The position numbers and the translations under genes are program-made. DNA of 52,753 bases from Flavobacteriaceae bacterium UBA4439. GTDB taxonomy: Bacteria > Bacteroidota > Bacteroidia > Flavobacteriales > Flavobacteriaceae. The notes below the pieces were generated by a model. It had not been told where the DNA came from and ran no database searches. It worked only from the letters and a program-made list of their open reading frames with translations. Positions 25,623-33,415 of this stretch are shown piece after piece; the stretch's first letter is position 1; each line of letters starts with the position of its first letter. The stretch is taken from positions 1-52,753 of the forward strand of contig DGPN01000034.1 in the NCBI GenBank assembly GCA_002390455.1, written 5' to 3'.

Positions 25623-25696
25623 GGCGAGGTAGCTCAGCCGGTTAGAGCGTCGGATTCATAACCCGGAGGTCGGGAGTTCAAGTCTCCCTCTCGCTA
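25623..25696 (+). tRNA. tRNA-Met (anticodon CAT), elongator-type
   Basis: 74 bases fold into a cloverleaf: acceptor GGCGAGG pairs with TCTCGCT (two G-U), D-arm AGCTCAGCCGGTTAGAGC, anticodon loop TTCATAA, T-arm GGGAG-TTCAAGT-CTCCC, discriminator A. No CCA is encoded. The A in the 31 position opposite C is as in other flavobacterial elongator Met tRNAs. It is followed by a hairpin terminator and then by decayed mobile DNA. Confidence 0.9.
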
Positions 25697-25703
25697 CAAT
25701 CAC

Positions 25704-25753
25704 AACTCATTGGTTTTCATTTAATTAAATCCGAAAATCAATGAGTTTGTTTT
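25704..25753 (+). terminator. Hairpin downstream of tRNA-Met
   Basis: The arms AACTCATTGGTTTTC (25704-25718) and GAAAATCAATGAGTT (25733-25747) pair over 15 bases with one G-U, closing a 14-base loop, and are followed by TGTTTT. Confidence 0.7.
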
Positions 25754-25779
25754 CCATAATAAGAGCGACAGAATACGAT

Positions 25780-26175
25780 TTAAAAAGCAAGAGCAGCTAG
25801 TCCTATCACAAAGGATATCACGATGTTTTTTCTGTCAACTTCAAATTCATCGCTTATCCCCGATTTTATCAAAGATTGTAATTGTTCCCAATTAATTTTG
25901 ATTTCCGTCTTTAGGTTGTCCCATTTGTAAGAACGAAAGTCTAAATATCCGCTGTATTGCGCCTCCCAAACGTTAGTAATGGGATGCCGCTCTTCCTTGA
26001 TGATTCGCAGTTCAGCATTCACCCCATATACGTCATAAATGGTTTTGATAAACTCAGCGCCTTTTTCGATAAAAGTAAGTCCTGCGGAAAACTTTACCAT
26101 TATCCCGTGGTACTTATTGTGTCTGGCAAACTCCTTCTGATCTTCTTTCCACCCTATAGGTTCCTCGATTATCAA
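25780..26175 (-). CDS. Phage-structural-like protein, probably truncated
   Basis: 131 residues from a TTG codon. The pattern IIEEPIGWKEDQKEFARHNK, HGIMVKFSAGLTFIEKGAEF, YDVYGVNAELRIIKEE and YSGYLDFRSY resembles virion or baseplate-like proteins from Bacteroidota prophages (recognition by eye). The frame continues six codons upstream to a stop with no ATG, and the last 17 residues (KNIVISFVIGLAALAF) look unrelated, so both ends seem damaged. It lies in an AT-rich patch right after tRNA-Met, a frequent integration site, with a DUF5053 gene and a frameshifted gene nearby. Confidence 0.5.
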   Translation of the reverse strand: MIIEEPIGWKEDQKEFARHNKYHGIMVKFSAGLTFIEKGAEFIKTIYDVYGVNAELRIIKEERHPITNVWEAQYSGYLDFRSYKWDNLKTEIKINWEQLQSLIKSGISDEFEVDRKNIVISFVIGLAALAF

Positions 26176-26331
26176 TCGTCCCTGATCCTTGTGTTACAAG
26201 GTGTAACGAACTCGATCATTAAGGGATGGTATATTTATCATGGATGTAAAAGTACAAAGAAATAAATTTATTTAGAATAGCTCTAGATAATGTACTTTAA
26301 ATCCTATTTATTGTGGAATTGCTAAATTTAT

Positions 26332-26360
26332 ATTCCAAACTTTAAAAACCTACTTATGAA
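26332..26360 (+). repeat. Leader repeat, copy 1 of 2
   Basis: ATTCC then a short variable part and TTAAAAACCTACTTATGAA (19 bases, 26342-26360) recur at 27684-27712. Copy 1 contains the start codon of the lipoprotein gene. Three mismatches over 29 bases. Confidence 0.8.
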
Positions 26361-26955
26361 ACAGTCCCTTATGGCTTTACTAATCTTTGTCAGTTGTGTC
26401 AAAGACGAAATCGCAACAGAAAACCCCTTTGTTGGTGAATGGAGGGGACTTTACTATATGCTTCAAGACCCACAAACGCAGAAGTTCGTAAAGTTTTATG
26501 ACGATTGGAATGGTGGGGTTACGGATAGCTACAAACCTCAGACTTGTTCCCAAGGGGTTTGCGACAATGGTGATTCGTTTTATCCAAAAAACGTGGGAAG
26601 TTTCCTCTGGGAGGATAGGAAAATAACAAGTTTTTTTTATAAAGACTACGGCTTTGCTACTTTTTTCACTTACGTTGAACATGAATATGAGTTTGAAAAA
26701 GTGAACGATTCTTCCTACAACTTAAAATTTTATGAAACCAGAATTGGCGTTGAGGACATTATAGACGATAAGATAGTCGATAAGTACGACAGCATCATAT
26801 CCCCTCCAAGATATTCAGGGGATGATATTTATGTTGTAGCGGGAGACACAATAAAGCGCTACGCTTCTCTTAATTCTTTAGACCATAGATTTGAACACCC
26901 CTTATACCACCGTTCTTATCTTGACTTTTGCCATGTTTATGTTGTTTTAAAATAA
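26356..26955 (+). CDS. Putative lipoprotein, unknown function
   Basis: 199 residues. The N-terminus MKQSLMALLIFVSCVKDE has a short hydrophobic run and a lipobox-like FVSC (Cys14), so it is likely an outer-membrane lipoprotein. The rest holds VGEWRGLYYMLQDPQTQKF (a lipocalin-like start), and beta-rich aromatic segments such as FFTYVEHEYEFEKVNDSSYN. Cysteines in TCSQGVCDNGD may form a disulfide. No family is recognised. It shares its leader with a second, degenerate ORF at 27708, and lies within an AT-rich, mobile-looking patch. Confidence 0.65.
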   Translation: MKQSLMALLIFVSCVKDEIATENPFVGEWRGLYYMLQDPQTQKFVKFYDDWNGGVTDSYKPQTCSQGVCDNGDSFYPKNVGSFLWEDRKITSFFYKDYGFATFFTYVEHEYEFEKVNDSSYNLKFYETRIGVEDIIDDKIVDKYDSIISPPRYSGDDIYVVAGDTIKRYASLNSLDHRFEHPLYHRSYLDFCHVYVVLK

Positions 26956-26978
26956 AAACCTCTCCGAAGAAGGGCTTA
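26955..26978 (+). repeat. CCTCCGAAG-type short repeat, copy 1
   Basis: AAAACCTCTCCGAAGAAGGG and CTTA, directly after the lipoprotein stop, resembles AAAACCCCTCCGAAGTTGGG at 27536. A third related but hairpin-forming piece is at 27292. Confidence 0.5.
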
Positions 26979-27032
26979 CCTATACGGTTCAATATAGGAT
27001 TTGCGTAATAAATATCAAATAATTGAAAGAAC

Positions 27033-27275
27033 CTAAATCTTATCGGCACAAACTTCAATTCTTTGCGCCAAATCAAGTAATGCGTTTTTAAGTGTTTGAC
27101 TTTCTTTTTCCGAAAATTCTGTTTCAGATTTATTACCGTCAAATCCGTTCATTTTTTGGCTTAACCAACTCCTTGACTTACCAAAATATTTTTTTGAAAT
27201 ATTAGCCCATGAAATATCAACTATAATATCTCGCATTAAAACTTTCATCACTTGTTTTTTTTCTGTGATTTCCAT
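27033..27275 (-). CDS. DUF5053 family small protein
   Basis: 80 residues. The region ISWANISKKYFGKSRSWLSQ followed by KMNGFDGNKSETEFSEKE and LKNALLDLAQRIE is the DUF5053 pattern, a small helix-turn-helix-like family found in Bacteroidota prophages and conjugative or integrative elements. The HTH-like YFGKSRSWLSQKMNG suggests DNA binding as a repressor or excision factor. ATG 27275 has no in-frame rival. It is on the same strand as the damaged phage-like gene, supporting a decayed mobile element here. Confidence 0.7.
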   Translation of the reverse strand: MEITEKKQVMKVLMRDIIVDISWANISKKYFGKSRSWLSQKMNGFDGNKSETEFSEKESQTLKNALLDLAQRIEVCADKI

Positions 27276-27291
27276 AACTTTTAAATTTTGC

Positions 27292-27315
27292 CCCTCCGTA
27301 GAGGGACGTTTTTTT
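27292..27315 (+). terminator. Short GC hairpin followed by T-run
   Basis: CCCTC (27292-27296), loop CGTA, GAGGG (27301-27305), then ACG and seven T residues (27309-27315). It is terminator-like on the plus strand, although no plus-strand gene lies directly upstream. Confidence 0.45.
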
Positions 27316-27460
27316 AATTAATTAACTTGTCTAATAAGTATTGAATGTAAATTTCTAATTCAATAGATCTTGGATAGGCTTTAGATAGGCTTTGCTGTAA
27401 TTCCTAATGGAATCAATCAATTCCCATTCTGTGTATGTTAGTTCTTTTTTTATTATATCT
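27314..27460 (-). pseudogene. Small gene broken by an 11-base tandem duplication
   Basis: On the minus strand the frame from 27460 encodes KKELTYTEWELIDSIRNYSKA and then shifts. The DNA has two copies of an 11-mer, AAAGCCTATCT then AAAGCCTATCC (27373-27394 on the plus strand). Removing one copy restores one frame: NYSKAYPRSIELEIYIQYLL then DKLIN and a stop at 27314. The restored peptide resembles the small helical ORFs of Bacteroidota mobile elements (LTxEEWELIxxIRNY). No ATG precedes the first part, so the 5' end is lost too. Confidence 0.6.
27373..27394. repeat. Perfect-but-one 11-base tandem duplication
   Basis: GATAGGCTTTA followed by GATAGGCTTTG. It causes the frameshift described for the pseudogene 27314-27460. 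Confidence 0.85.
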
Positions 27461-27535
27461 GATTAATTATTACAATGTAAATAAAATAAACATTTGTTTA
27501 ATAAACGAGTCTTTTGTTGTTGTTGTTTTTTATAT

Positions 27536-27560
27536 AAAACCCCTCCGAAGTTGGGCTGAG
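27536..27560 (+). repeat. CCTCCGAAG-type short repeat, copy 2
   Basis: AAAACCCCTCCGAAGTTGGG followed by CTGAG, similar to 26955-26978 in 17 of the first 20 positions. Confidence 0.5.
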
Positions 27561-27683
27561 TGTAAAGAGTGTGTAAGGATTTTCTCGGCGGTTTTTACTT
27601 TTTTCAGATTCTAAATATGATTTTTTAAGATCTTAATCCTGATAATATCTTTGGTGTGGGCACAAAAAAATTATGTATTAAAA

Positions 27684-27712
27684 ATTCCTAATCTTAAAAA
27701 CCTACTTATGAA
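27684..27712 (+). repeat. Leader repeat, copy 2 of 2
   Basis: Same 19-base block TTAAAAACCTACTTATGAA as at 26342. It precedes an 18-codon reading frame (ATG 27708 to TAG 27764, MNHLLYLSPNDAFLDFLG), which looks like a remnant rather than a gene. Confidence 0.75.
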
Positions 27713-27876
27713 TCATTTACTTTACCTCTCACCAAATGATGCCTTCTTAGATTTTTTAGGGTAGCTCGAATCTTTTTAATTTGGTGATTTCTATTGTTTT
27801 TAAGATAAACTTGAATTACTTGTTTTAAAAGATTTGTTCGTTTATGTGAATTAATAGATTTTATAATATTTATTAA

Positions 27877-27910
27877 TTGATAAAAACGCATATTAATTCT
27901 TGTAAATTTG
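27877..27910 (+). promoter_or_regulatory. Promoter of the DUF1080 gene
   Basis: TTG at 27877-27879 (-33) and TAAATTTG at 27903-27910 (-7) are 23 bases apart, the upper end of the Bacteroidota range. The ATG at 27940 follows 29 bases later. Confidence 0.45.
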
Positions 27911-27939
27911 ATTAAATTCAATCGTTAAATCTTATCAAA

Positions 27940-28536
27940 ATGAAACACATAAACATTTCCTTATTATTATTTCTATTGACAACAATAAGCATCAACGCCC
28001 AAAAAACCTCGCTCTTCAACGGAGAAGATTTGAGTGGATGGAATATCCACGGGACCGAACTATGGTATGTTGAGGACGGTTTATTGGTTTGTGAAAGTGG
28101 TCCAGAAGCAAAATACGGTTACCTCTCTACTGAAAAATTTTACGATGATTTTATTCTTACTTTGGAATTCAAACAAGAAGCTAATGGGAACAGCGGTGTA
28201 TTTTTCCGTTCAACATTAGAAGGCACCAAAATTAGTGGTTGGCAGGTAGAAGTTGCCCCACCTGGAAGTAACAGTGGTGGTATTTACGAATCCTATGGAA
28301 GGGGTTGGCTGATCCAACCCGACCCAGAAAAAGACAAAGCTCTAAAAATGGGGGATTGGAATCAAATGAAGATCAAGGTAGTCGGTAACAAAGTGACCAC
28401 TTGGATTAACGGTACTCAAATGATTTCTTTTTCGGATGAGAAAATCGGCCAAGGCAAAGGATCCATTGCACTACAAATCCACGATGGAGGGGGTATAAAA
28501 GTAAAATGGAGAAAACTAAAGATCAAAACACTTTAG
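27940..28536 (+). CDS. DUF1080 family (3-keto-disaccharide hydrolase-like) secreted protein
   Basis: 198 residues. A signal peptide is present (MKHINISLLLFLLTTISINA, cut before QKT). The rest is one beta-sandwich: SLFNGEDLSGWNIHG near residue 24, DDFILTLEFKQEANGNSGVF and GRGWLIQPDPEKDKALKMGD, then GDWNQMKIKVVGNKVTTWIN. The pattern is DUF1080, a laminin-G/concanavalin-like fold, some members of which hydrolyse 3-keto-glycosides or bind glycans. The gene converges on the GH20 gene 24 bases away and may belong to the same glycan-use block. Confidence 0.82.
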   Translation: MKHINISLLLFLLTTISINAQKTSLFNGEDLSGWNIHGTELWYVEDGLLVCESGPEAKYGYLSTEKFYDDFILTLEFKQEANGNSGVFFRSTLEGTKISGWQVEVAPPGSNSGGIYESYGRGWLIQPDPEKDKALKMGDWNQMKIKVVGNKVTTWINGTQMISFSDEKIGQGKGSIALQIHDGGGIKVKWRKLKIKTL

Positions 28537-28560
28537 CCCAATTTCTTTGTAAGCGAAGTT

Positions 28561-30114
28561 TTATTTCCAATCTATTTCAGTCGCAGGATGGTACTTAACT
28601 TCTAAGGCTTCCAAAAGTCGACCGTGAAAGGAAAGTCTATGGGCATAATCCTCCCATTTTCTTTGTGAAGCATTCGTCCATCCGATTTCGGCATGACCAA
28701 TGATTCTTGGGAAAGCCATAACAGCAATGTCATCAAAATCCTCAATGGTTTCCGTCCAAAGGGGAGCTTCCAGACCAATAATTTGATCAGGAACTAGATT
28801 TGGAACTAAGTTTTTAGGATCCCAATCATAGGCCTTTTTAAGGGGTAAATATCCCGCCCATGAAAGGCCCAAAGGGGTGATACTGTCATACTTCATGTCC
28901 AAATAATTATAGGAAGCTGCGGACATCAATATTTTTGATTTTTTGGGAATCACTTTGGAAAAATCTTCAGTTTTTGCCCAATATTGCAAAAGAGTTTCCT
29001 CAGGGATCTTGGCAGTGATGAGTTCATACCATCCCATGGGGATTTTATTGTATTTTTTGACGATGGCTAGCGTTCTATCCATAAAACGATTAAAATCCTT
29101 CTCGGGGGTAACATGGGATTCATCGCCTCCAATATGAAAATAAGGACCCGGTGACATTTCACTGATTTCTCGGATCACATCGTCTACGAAAGCATAAGTC
29201 ACTTCTTTGTCGACGCACAAGGTTGAAAAACCTACCTCAATACCAGTATATAGCTCTGTAGCTTTATCATTGCAGTTCAGCTCGGCATAGGATGCCAATG
29301 CAGCATTGGTATGACCAGGGAGGTCAATTTCGGGAATTATTGTAATGAATCTATCGGCAGCATACTTGACAATCTCTTTGAAATCCTCTTGGGTATAAAA
29401 ACCACCTTCTCCTCCTCCCACTTGGGTTTGTCCTCCGATTTCAGTCAGTTTTGGCCAAGATTTGATCTCAATACGCCAACCTTGATCATCGGATAGGTGA
29501 AAATGTAAAAAATTGATTTTGTAAATGCTCAACAGATCAATATATCTTTTGACATCAGCAACCGAAAAAAAGTGGCGGGCAACATCCAGCATTGCACCTC
29601 TGTATCCATAGGTGGGTTGGTCAGTAATTTCGCCTCCAGGAAGGGACAAAAATTGACTTTCCCCTTGAAGCTTACTAAGAACGACTAACTGCTCTAAAGT
29701 TTTTAATCCTCTAAAAACTCCCTCAATTGATTTCCCCTTAACCGTAATTTCATTCGAAGCTATTACTAGTTTATAAGCCTCCTGATCTGAACTAAAACCC
29801 TTATCAATTTCAAATGTAATTGCACCATTACTATCGGTGGCATCAACAGCATAAAGCAATTCCTGTTGGGTGTGTTTTTTCCAAAAACTTATAAAGTTTT
29901 GCGTTATTGGATTGAGTCGCTCGTCTGCGCCTATGGTTCTTACAGATCGAATTACATCAAGAGGCATAACAACATCTGAGGTCACTACTGATGATGGAAG
30001 AGGAATCAGAGGAGCCTCATCCAATACATAAATAGGTTCTGGAGGATTACATGCACTCATCGTGACGAGTATAAAGCTGGAAACAAAAAATATTTTTTTT
30101 ATAAAATTTGACAT
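28561..30114 (-). CDS. Beta-N-acetylhexosaminidase, GH20 family, lipoprotein
   Basis: 517 residues. The signal peptide ends in a lipobox (LVTMSACNPPEP, Cys22), so it is membrane-anchored outside the cytoplasm. A GH20b-type N-terminal domain (about 30-150) precedes the catalytic barrel: GYRGAMLDVARHFFSVADVK, LSDDQGWRIEIKSWPKL, IIPEIDLPGHTNAAL and PYFHIGGDESHVTPE, with the catalytic Asp-Glu pair. It removes terminal beta-linked GlcNAc or GalNAc from chitin fragments or glycans by substrate-assisted catalysis. The TIM-barrel gene upstream lies 9 bases away; co-transcription is likely. Confidence 0.9.
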   Translation of the reverse strand: MSNFIKKIFFVSSFILVTMSACNPPEPIYVLDEAPLIPLPSSVVTSDVVMPLDVIRSVRTIGADERLNPITQNFISFWKKHTQQELLYAVDATDSNGAITFEIDKGFSSDQEAYKLVIASNEITVKGKSIEGVFRGLKTLEQLVVLSKLQGESQFLSLPGGEITDQPTYGYRGAMLDVARHFFSVADVKRYIDLLSIYKINFLHFHLSDDQGWRIEIKSWPKLTEIGGQTQVGGGEGGFYTQEDFKEIVKYAADRFITIIPEIDLPGHTNAALASYAELNCNDKATELYTGIEVGFSTLCVDKEVTYAFVDDVIREISEMSPGPYFHIGGDESHVTPEKDFNRFMDRTLAIVKKYNKIPMGWYELITAKIPEETLLQYWAKTEDFSKVIPKKSKILMSAASYNYLDMKYDSITPLGLSWAGYLPLKKAYDWDPKNLVPNLVPDQIIGLEAPLWTETIEDFDDIAVMAFPRIIGHAEIGWTNASQRKWEDYAHRLSFHGRLLEALEVKYHPATEIDWK

Positions 30115-30123
30115 ATTGTCAGA

Positions 30124-31056
30124 TTAAAGCAAATGTTGAATTAGATTTTTGGTGGCCATTATGCCCTCTTTTTCTCCTAAACGGCTGCCTTCATATTCAA
30201 CACCAATATAGCCATCGTAATTGTTTTCTTTTACAATTCCCATCATCCTAGCATAATCGATTTTTGTTTCATTTCCATTGTCGTCAAAATCATAGGATTT
30301 GGCACTTACGGATTTTGCGAAGGGCATCAGCTCTGCAACACCTTTGTACATATCATAACTTTCTTTACAACCAGAGTCATTTCCCCAACCACTAGAAATA
30401 CAAAAGTTCCCGAAATCTGGAAGAGTACCACAATTGTCAAGATTGGTTTGTTTCATAACTTTAGCCAATAAGGCAGCGTTGGAAGATAGTCCACCGTGAT
30501 TTTCAACGATTACGTTGACTCCCATGGTTTTAGAAAACTCACACAAACCTGTAAGCCCCTTTACAGATTGATCAACCCATTTCTGAGAGTCTTTTTCACC
30601 TGCTAGATTAACCCGAATCGAATGACAACCGATTTCAGCGGCCAACTCAACCCATTTTTTGTGTTGTTCAATGGCAGTCTTGATTTCCGCTGAAGAAGAG
30701 TCTGCAAGGTTACCCTCTACATCAACCATTATCAACACATTGGAAATATTATTGTCTTTTGCTCGTGAATTCAGTGTTTTGGCAAGACTACTCACATTTT
30801 TGCTAGATGTTGTTCCATTTTTGAGTTGATCAAAATAAAATTGATTTACATACTCTATTCCCTCAAAACCCATAGCAGAAGCGTGAATTGCAAAATCCAT
30901 GGCATCTTTTTTTCCTGAGAAAAAAGATTTATTCATAGACCATTGGGCTAAAGAAATTTTGTTTTTTACAATATTATTGTTTGAAAAAAGTGGAGTTGGC
31001 AAAGCCATCCCAAGCGCAGTAAATCCTGTTAAGGATATAAATTGATTACGATTCAT
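30124..31056 (-). CDS. TIM-barrel protein, sugar phosphate isomerase/epimerase-like, exported
   Basis: 310 residues from ATG 31056; an in-frame start at 31104 would add 16 residues ahead of the signal sequence and is unlikely. The N-terminus MNRNQFISLTGFTALGMALP resembles a Tat-type leader with the second Arg replaced (NRNQF instead of RRxF), common in this family. Residues about 45-310 are an AP-endonuclease-2/xylose-isomerase-like barrel: FDFAIHASAMGFEGIEYVNQ-like segments, GVNVIVENHGGLSSN (conserved metal-site area) and YIGVEYEGSRLGEKEGI. Upstream of the GH20 gene by 9 bases on the same strand. The sugar substrate is unknown. Confidence 0.78.
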   Translation of the reverse strand: MNRNQFISLTGFTALGMALPTPLFSNNNIVKNKISLAQWSMNKSFFSGKKDAMDFAIHASAMGFEGIEYVNQFYFDQLKNGTTSSKNVSSLAKTLNSRAKDNNISNVLIMVDVEGNLADSSSAEIKTAIEQHKKWVELAAEIGCHSIRVNLAGEKDSQKWVDQSVKGLTGLCEFSKTMGVNVIVENHGGLSSNAALLAKVMKQTNLDNCGTLPDFGNFCISSGWGNDSGCKESYDMYKGVAELMPFAKSVSAKSYDFDDNGNETKIDYARMMGIVKENNYDGYIGVEYEGSRLGEKEGIMATKNLIQHLL

Positions 31057-31367
31057 GAGTGTTATTATTTGGATATAAAAGATAATATTTTCATTTGAAA
31101 TCACCCTAAAAATTTCAAAATTATTACTCTAATAGTTTGGTTTCAATAGATTTACACTTTATTCCCTTTTGTGATTTTTAAAAATACCCTCGATTCACTT
31201 GGTCAAGCTTTATGGATAAGAATCCGAATTGTGGTATTTAATAATCACTTTTTTAATCAATAATTACCCATATATATTGGAGGGTAATTGTCCTAAATCC
31301 TAGATGTATAAATCCAACGGTTAAGTAATAAGATTCTCAGCTACAGGAAGTTTTTAGAATAATTTTT
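31057..31367. other. Intergenic region with two inverted repeats
   Basis: No gene is supported between the NagB stop and the TIM-barrel start. AATTACCC (31262-31269) and GGGTAATT (31282-31289) form a perfect 8-base inverted repeat around a 12-base spacer, an operator candidate for the downstream TIM-barrel/GH20 genes. TTTTTAGAA (31351-31359) and TTCTAAAAA (31366-31374) form a perfect AT-rich hairpin over the NagB stop codon. Confidence 0.5.
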
Positions 31368-33284
31368 CTAAAAATGGTAGCGCTTGAACAATTCCATGGC
31401 CTGATAATCAGAAAGGCCTAGGTTTCTGTATTTTATTGCACTCAAACGGTTTCTTTCCTCAGCACGTACCCAAAACTCACGGTCGTCACTTCCTTGGAAC
31501 ATGACACTATCTTTTTGGGATTGGTGATAAAATATAGCTTTGCGTTTTCGTAAAACTTGGTCGGGACTCATGGGAACGGCCATTTCTATTTCGTGTACTT
31601 CGAATTCTTGCCACGCTCCTCTGTAGAGCCATACCCAACAATCCTTCATAAAGGGCGCTTCTTTAAGTTCAATTATGGAGTCAAATAGAATATTCAAACA
31701 AATGCGGTGGGTTCCGTGAGGATCGGCCAGATCACCAGCAGCAAATATTTGGTGGGGTTTTACCGTTTCGATCAATTGGTTGGTAATGTCAATATCGACT
31801 TGAGAAGGGGGGTTTTTCTTGATTTTACCACTCTCATAAAAAGGAAGATTTAGGAAATGAACTTGGTCGTCGGGAATTCCGATATAACGGGTAGCCGCCA
31901 AGGACTCTCTTTTTCTAATGGTTCCTTTTAACTTTCTCAAAGCCAAAGAGTCTATGGTGTTTTTGTCTTTGTGCAACAGTTCCTTTTTGATCGCTTCATA
32001 GACTGTGGTGTCATGGCTAACATCAGAGATTACCTCGATGTACTTTAGTGCTTCTTCATCAGATACTGCAATGTTTCCAGAAGTTTGGTAGGCCACATGA
32101 ACCTCATGGCCTTGAGAAACCAACCGATCAAAAGTTCCTCCCATCGAAATTACGTCATCATCGGGATGAGGACTGAAAATAATGGACCTCTTTTTATCTG
32201 GCGTATGACGTTCGGGTCGATTGCTGTCGTCGGCATTGGGCTTTCCTCCTGGCCAACCTGTGATGGTGTTTTGTAAACGATTAAACATTTTAATGTTCAG
32301 CTCGTAATAATTACCCTCCAAATTCAAAAGCTCAGACATTCCATTTTGATTGTAGTCTTCCTCGGTGAGTTTTAGAATGGATTTATCTGTTTTTTCGCAC
32401 AACCAATAAACCGCTTTGCATTGATTGGAAAGATCTCTCCAATCACAGTTTCCAGTAATCCAAGGGGTTTTAATTCGAGTCAATCCCGAAGTTGCCTGTT
32501 GGTCCAAAACCAAAGTGGTATTATTGTGCTCCTGAAGGTAGGTGGTAGGTATGGTGGGAGTTATATTGCCTTCAATTGCTTTTTGTATGATTTCACTTTT
32601 GTTTGTTCCCCATGCCAAAAGAACAATTCGCTTGGCCGAAAGTATGGTTTTAATGCCCATGGTAATGGCCTTTCTAGGGACATTTTCAATACCATAAAAA
32701 GCTCCAGCAGCATCATAACGCGTAAGATGATCTAGGGTGACCAAACGGGTTTGTGAATTAACATTTGAGCCTGGTTCATTGAAACCAACATGCCCAGTTC
32801 TTCCAATCCCCAACAATTGAAAATCGAGTCCTCCCAAATCGGCTATCTTTTTTTCATAAGCTTTACAGTAGTCTCTTACTTTTTTTATTTCTAATGTACC
32901 AGAGGGAATATTGATGTTTTCGGCAGGAATATCAATATGGTCAAAAAGATTTTCATGCATAAAAAAGTGATAACTGTTGATGTCATTGGGTTTTAGCCCG
33001 AAGTACTCATCGAGGTTAAACGAAATCACATTTTTAAAACTCAAACCTTCCTCTTGATGAAGTCTGATCAATTGATTGTATACACTGATCGGGGAAGAGC
33101 CTGTTGCCAGTCCCAAAACACAAGGCAATCCTTTGGCTTGCTTTTCTTTAATTAGTGACGCTATTTCTTGAGCTACTGCTTCAGAACCCGATAAAGAGGA
33201 ATCGAAAGTAACGTTGTGGAGTTTTTCAAATCGCTGCTCTTCGAAAGCTCCTGGAGACTGATATGAAATTTTTTTCTGTTTCAC
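31368..33284 (-). CDS. nagB: Glucosamine-6-phosphate deaminase fused to a PIG-L-like domain
   Basis: 638 residues. Residues about 20-280 are NagB: FNLDEYFGLKPNDINSYHFF, LLGIGRTGHVGFNEPGSNVN and RLVTLDHLTR, with the catalytic Asp/His features. Residues about 360-590 are a PIG-L/LmbE-type domain: SIIFSPHPDDDVISMGGTFD (metal-binding HPDD) and LADPHGTHRICLNILFDSI. The enzyme turns glucosamine-6-P to fructose-6-P and ammonia; the second domain may deacetylate GlcNAc-6-P or a related amide, so one polypeptide could do the NagA and NagB steps. Such fusions occur in other Bacteroidota. Located between the GH20 operon and cutC. Confidence 0.9.
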   Translation of the reverse strand: MKQKKISYQSPGAFEEQRFEKLHNVTFDSSLSGSEAVAQEIASLIKEKQAKGLPCVLGLATGSSPISVYNQLIRLHQEEGLSFKNVISFNLDEYFGLKPNDINSYHFFMHENLFDHIDIPAENINIPSGTLEIKKVRDYCKAYEKKIADLGGLDFQLLGIGRTGHVGFNEPGSNVNSQTRLVTLDHLTRYDAAGAFYGIENVPRKAITMGIKTILSAKRIVLLAWGTNKSEIIQKAIEGNITPTIPTTYLQEHNNTTLVLDQQATSGLTRIKTPWITGNCDWRDLSNQCKAVYWLCEKTDKSILKLTEEDYNQNGMSELLNLEGNYYELNIKMFNRLQNTITGWPGGKPNADDSNRPERHTPDKKRSIIFSPHPDDDVISMGGTFDRLVSQGHEVHVAYQTSGNIAVSDEEALKYIEVISDVSHDTTVYEAIKKELLHKDKNTIDSLALRKLKGTIRKRESLAATRYIGIPDDQVHFLNLPFYESGKIKKNPPSQVDIDITNQLIETVKPHQIFAAGDLADPHGTHRICLNILFDSIIELKEAPFMKDCWVWLYRGAWQEFEVHEIEMAVPMSPDQVLRKRKAIFYHQSQKDSVMFQGSDDREFWVRAEERNRLSAIKYRNLGLSDYQAMELFKRYHF

Positions 33285-33319
33285 TGATTAGCTTAGTTTT
33301 AGAAGAATGTTTTGAAATG

Positions 33320-33327
33320 CAAAGATA
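33320..33327 (-). promoter_or_regulatory. Candidate -7 box TATCTTTG of nagB
   Basis: The minus strand reads TATCTTTG, a match to TAnnTTTG, 36 bases before the nagB ATG at 33284. No clear -33 TTTG is seen at the expected distance. Confidence 0.4.
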
Positions 33328-33415
33328 GATGTATTTTATTAAATTTTATATTTAGAAATTATAATAGTATACCAAAAAAACACTAAAATTACACCTTCAA
33401 CGAAAATTTAATTTT

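Larger units (their letters stand above)
27461..27876. other. AT-rich stretch with no supported gene
   Basis: This stretch holds a repeat at 27536, a second copy of the leader repeat with an 18-codon ORF, and otherwise no gene that I can support. A minus-strand frame over 27706-27921 (71 codons from TTG) overlaps the DUF1080 promoter and shows no recognisable motif. Confidence 0.6.

Noticed and set aside
27706..27921. Minus-strand frame of 71 codons starting with TTG
   Set aside because: It overlaps the promoter of the DUF1080 gene and has no recognisable motif or start signal; its basic, AT-codon composition is what chance frames look like here.
25697..27940. Second copy of the tRNA-Met 3' end as an att site
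   Set aside because: I looked for GTTCAAGTCTCCC or TCTCGCTA after the tRNA and found none in the window, so element borders cannot be set.
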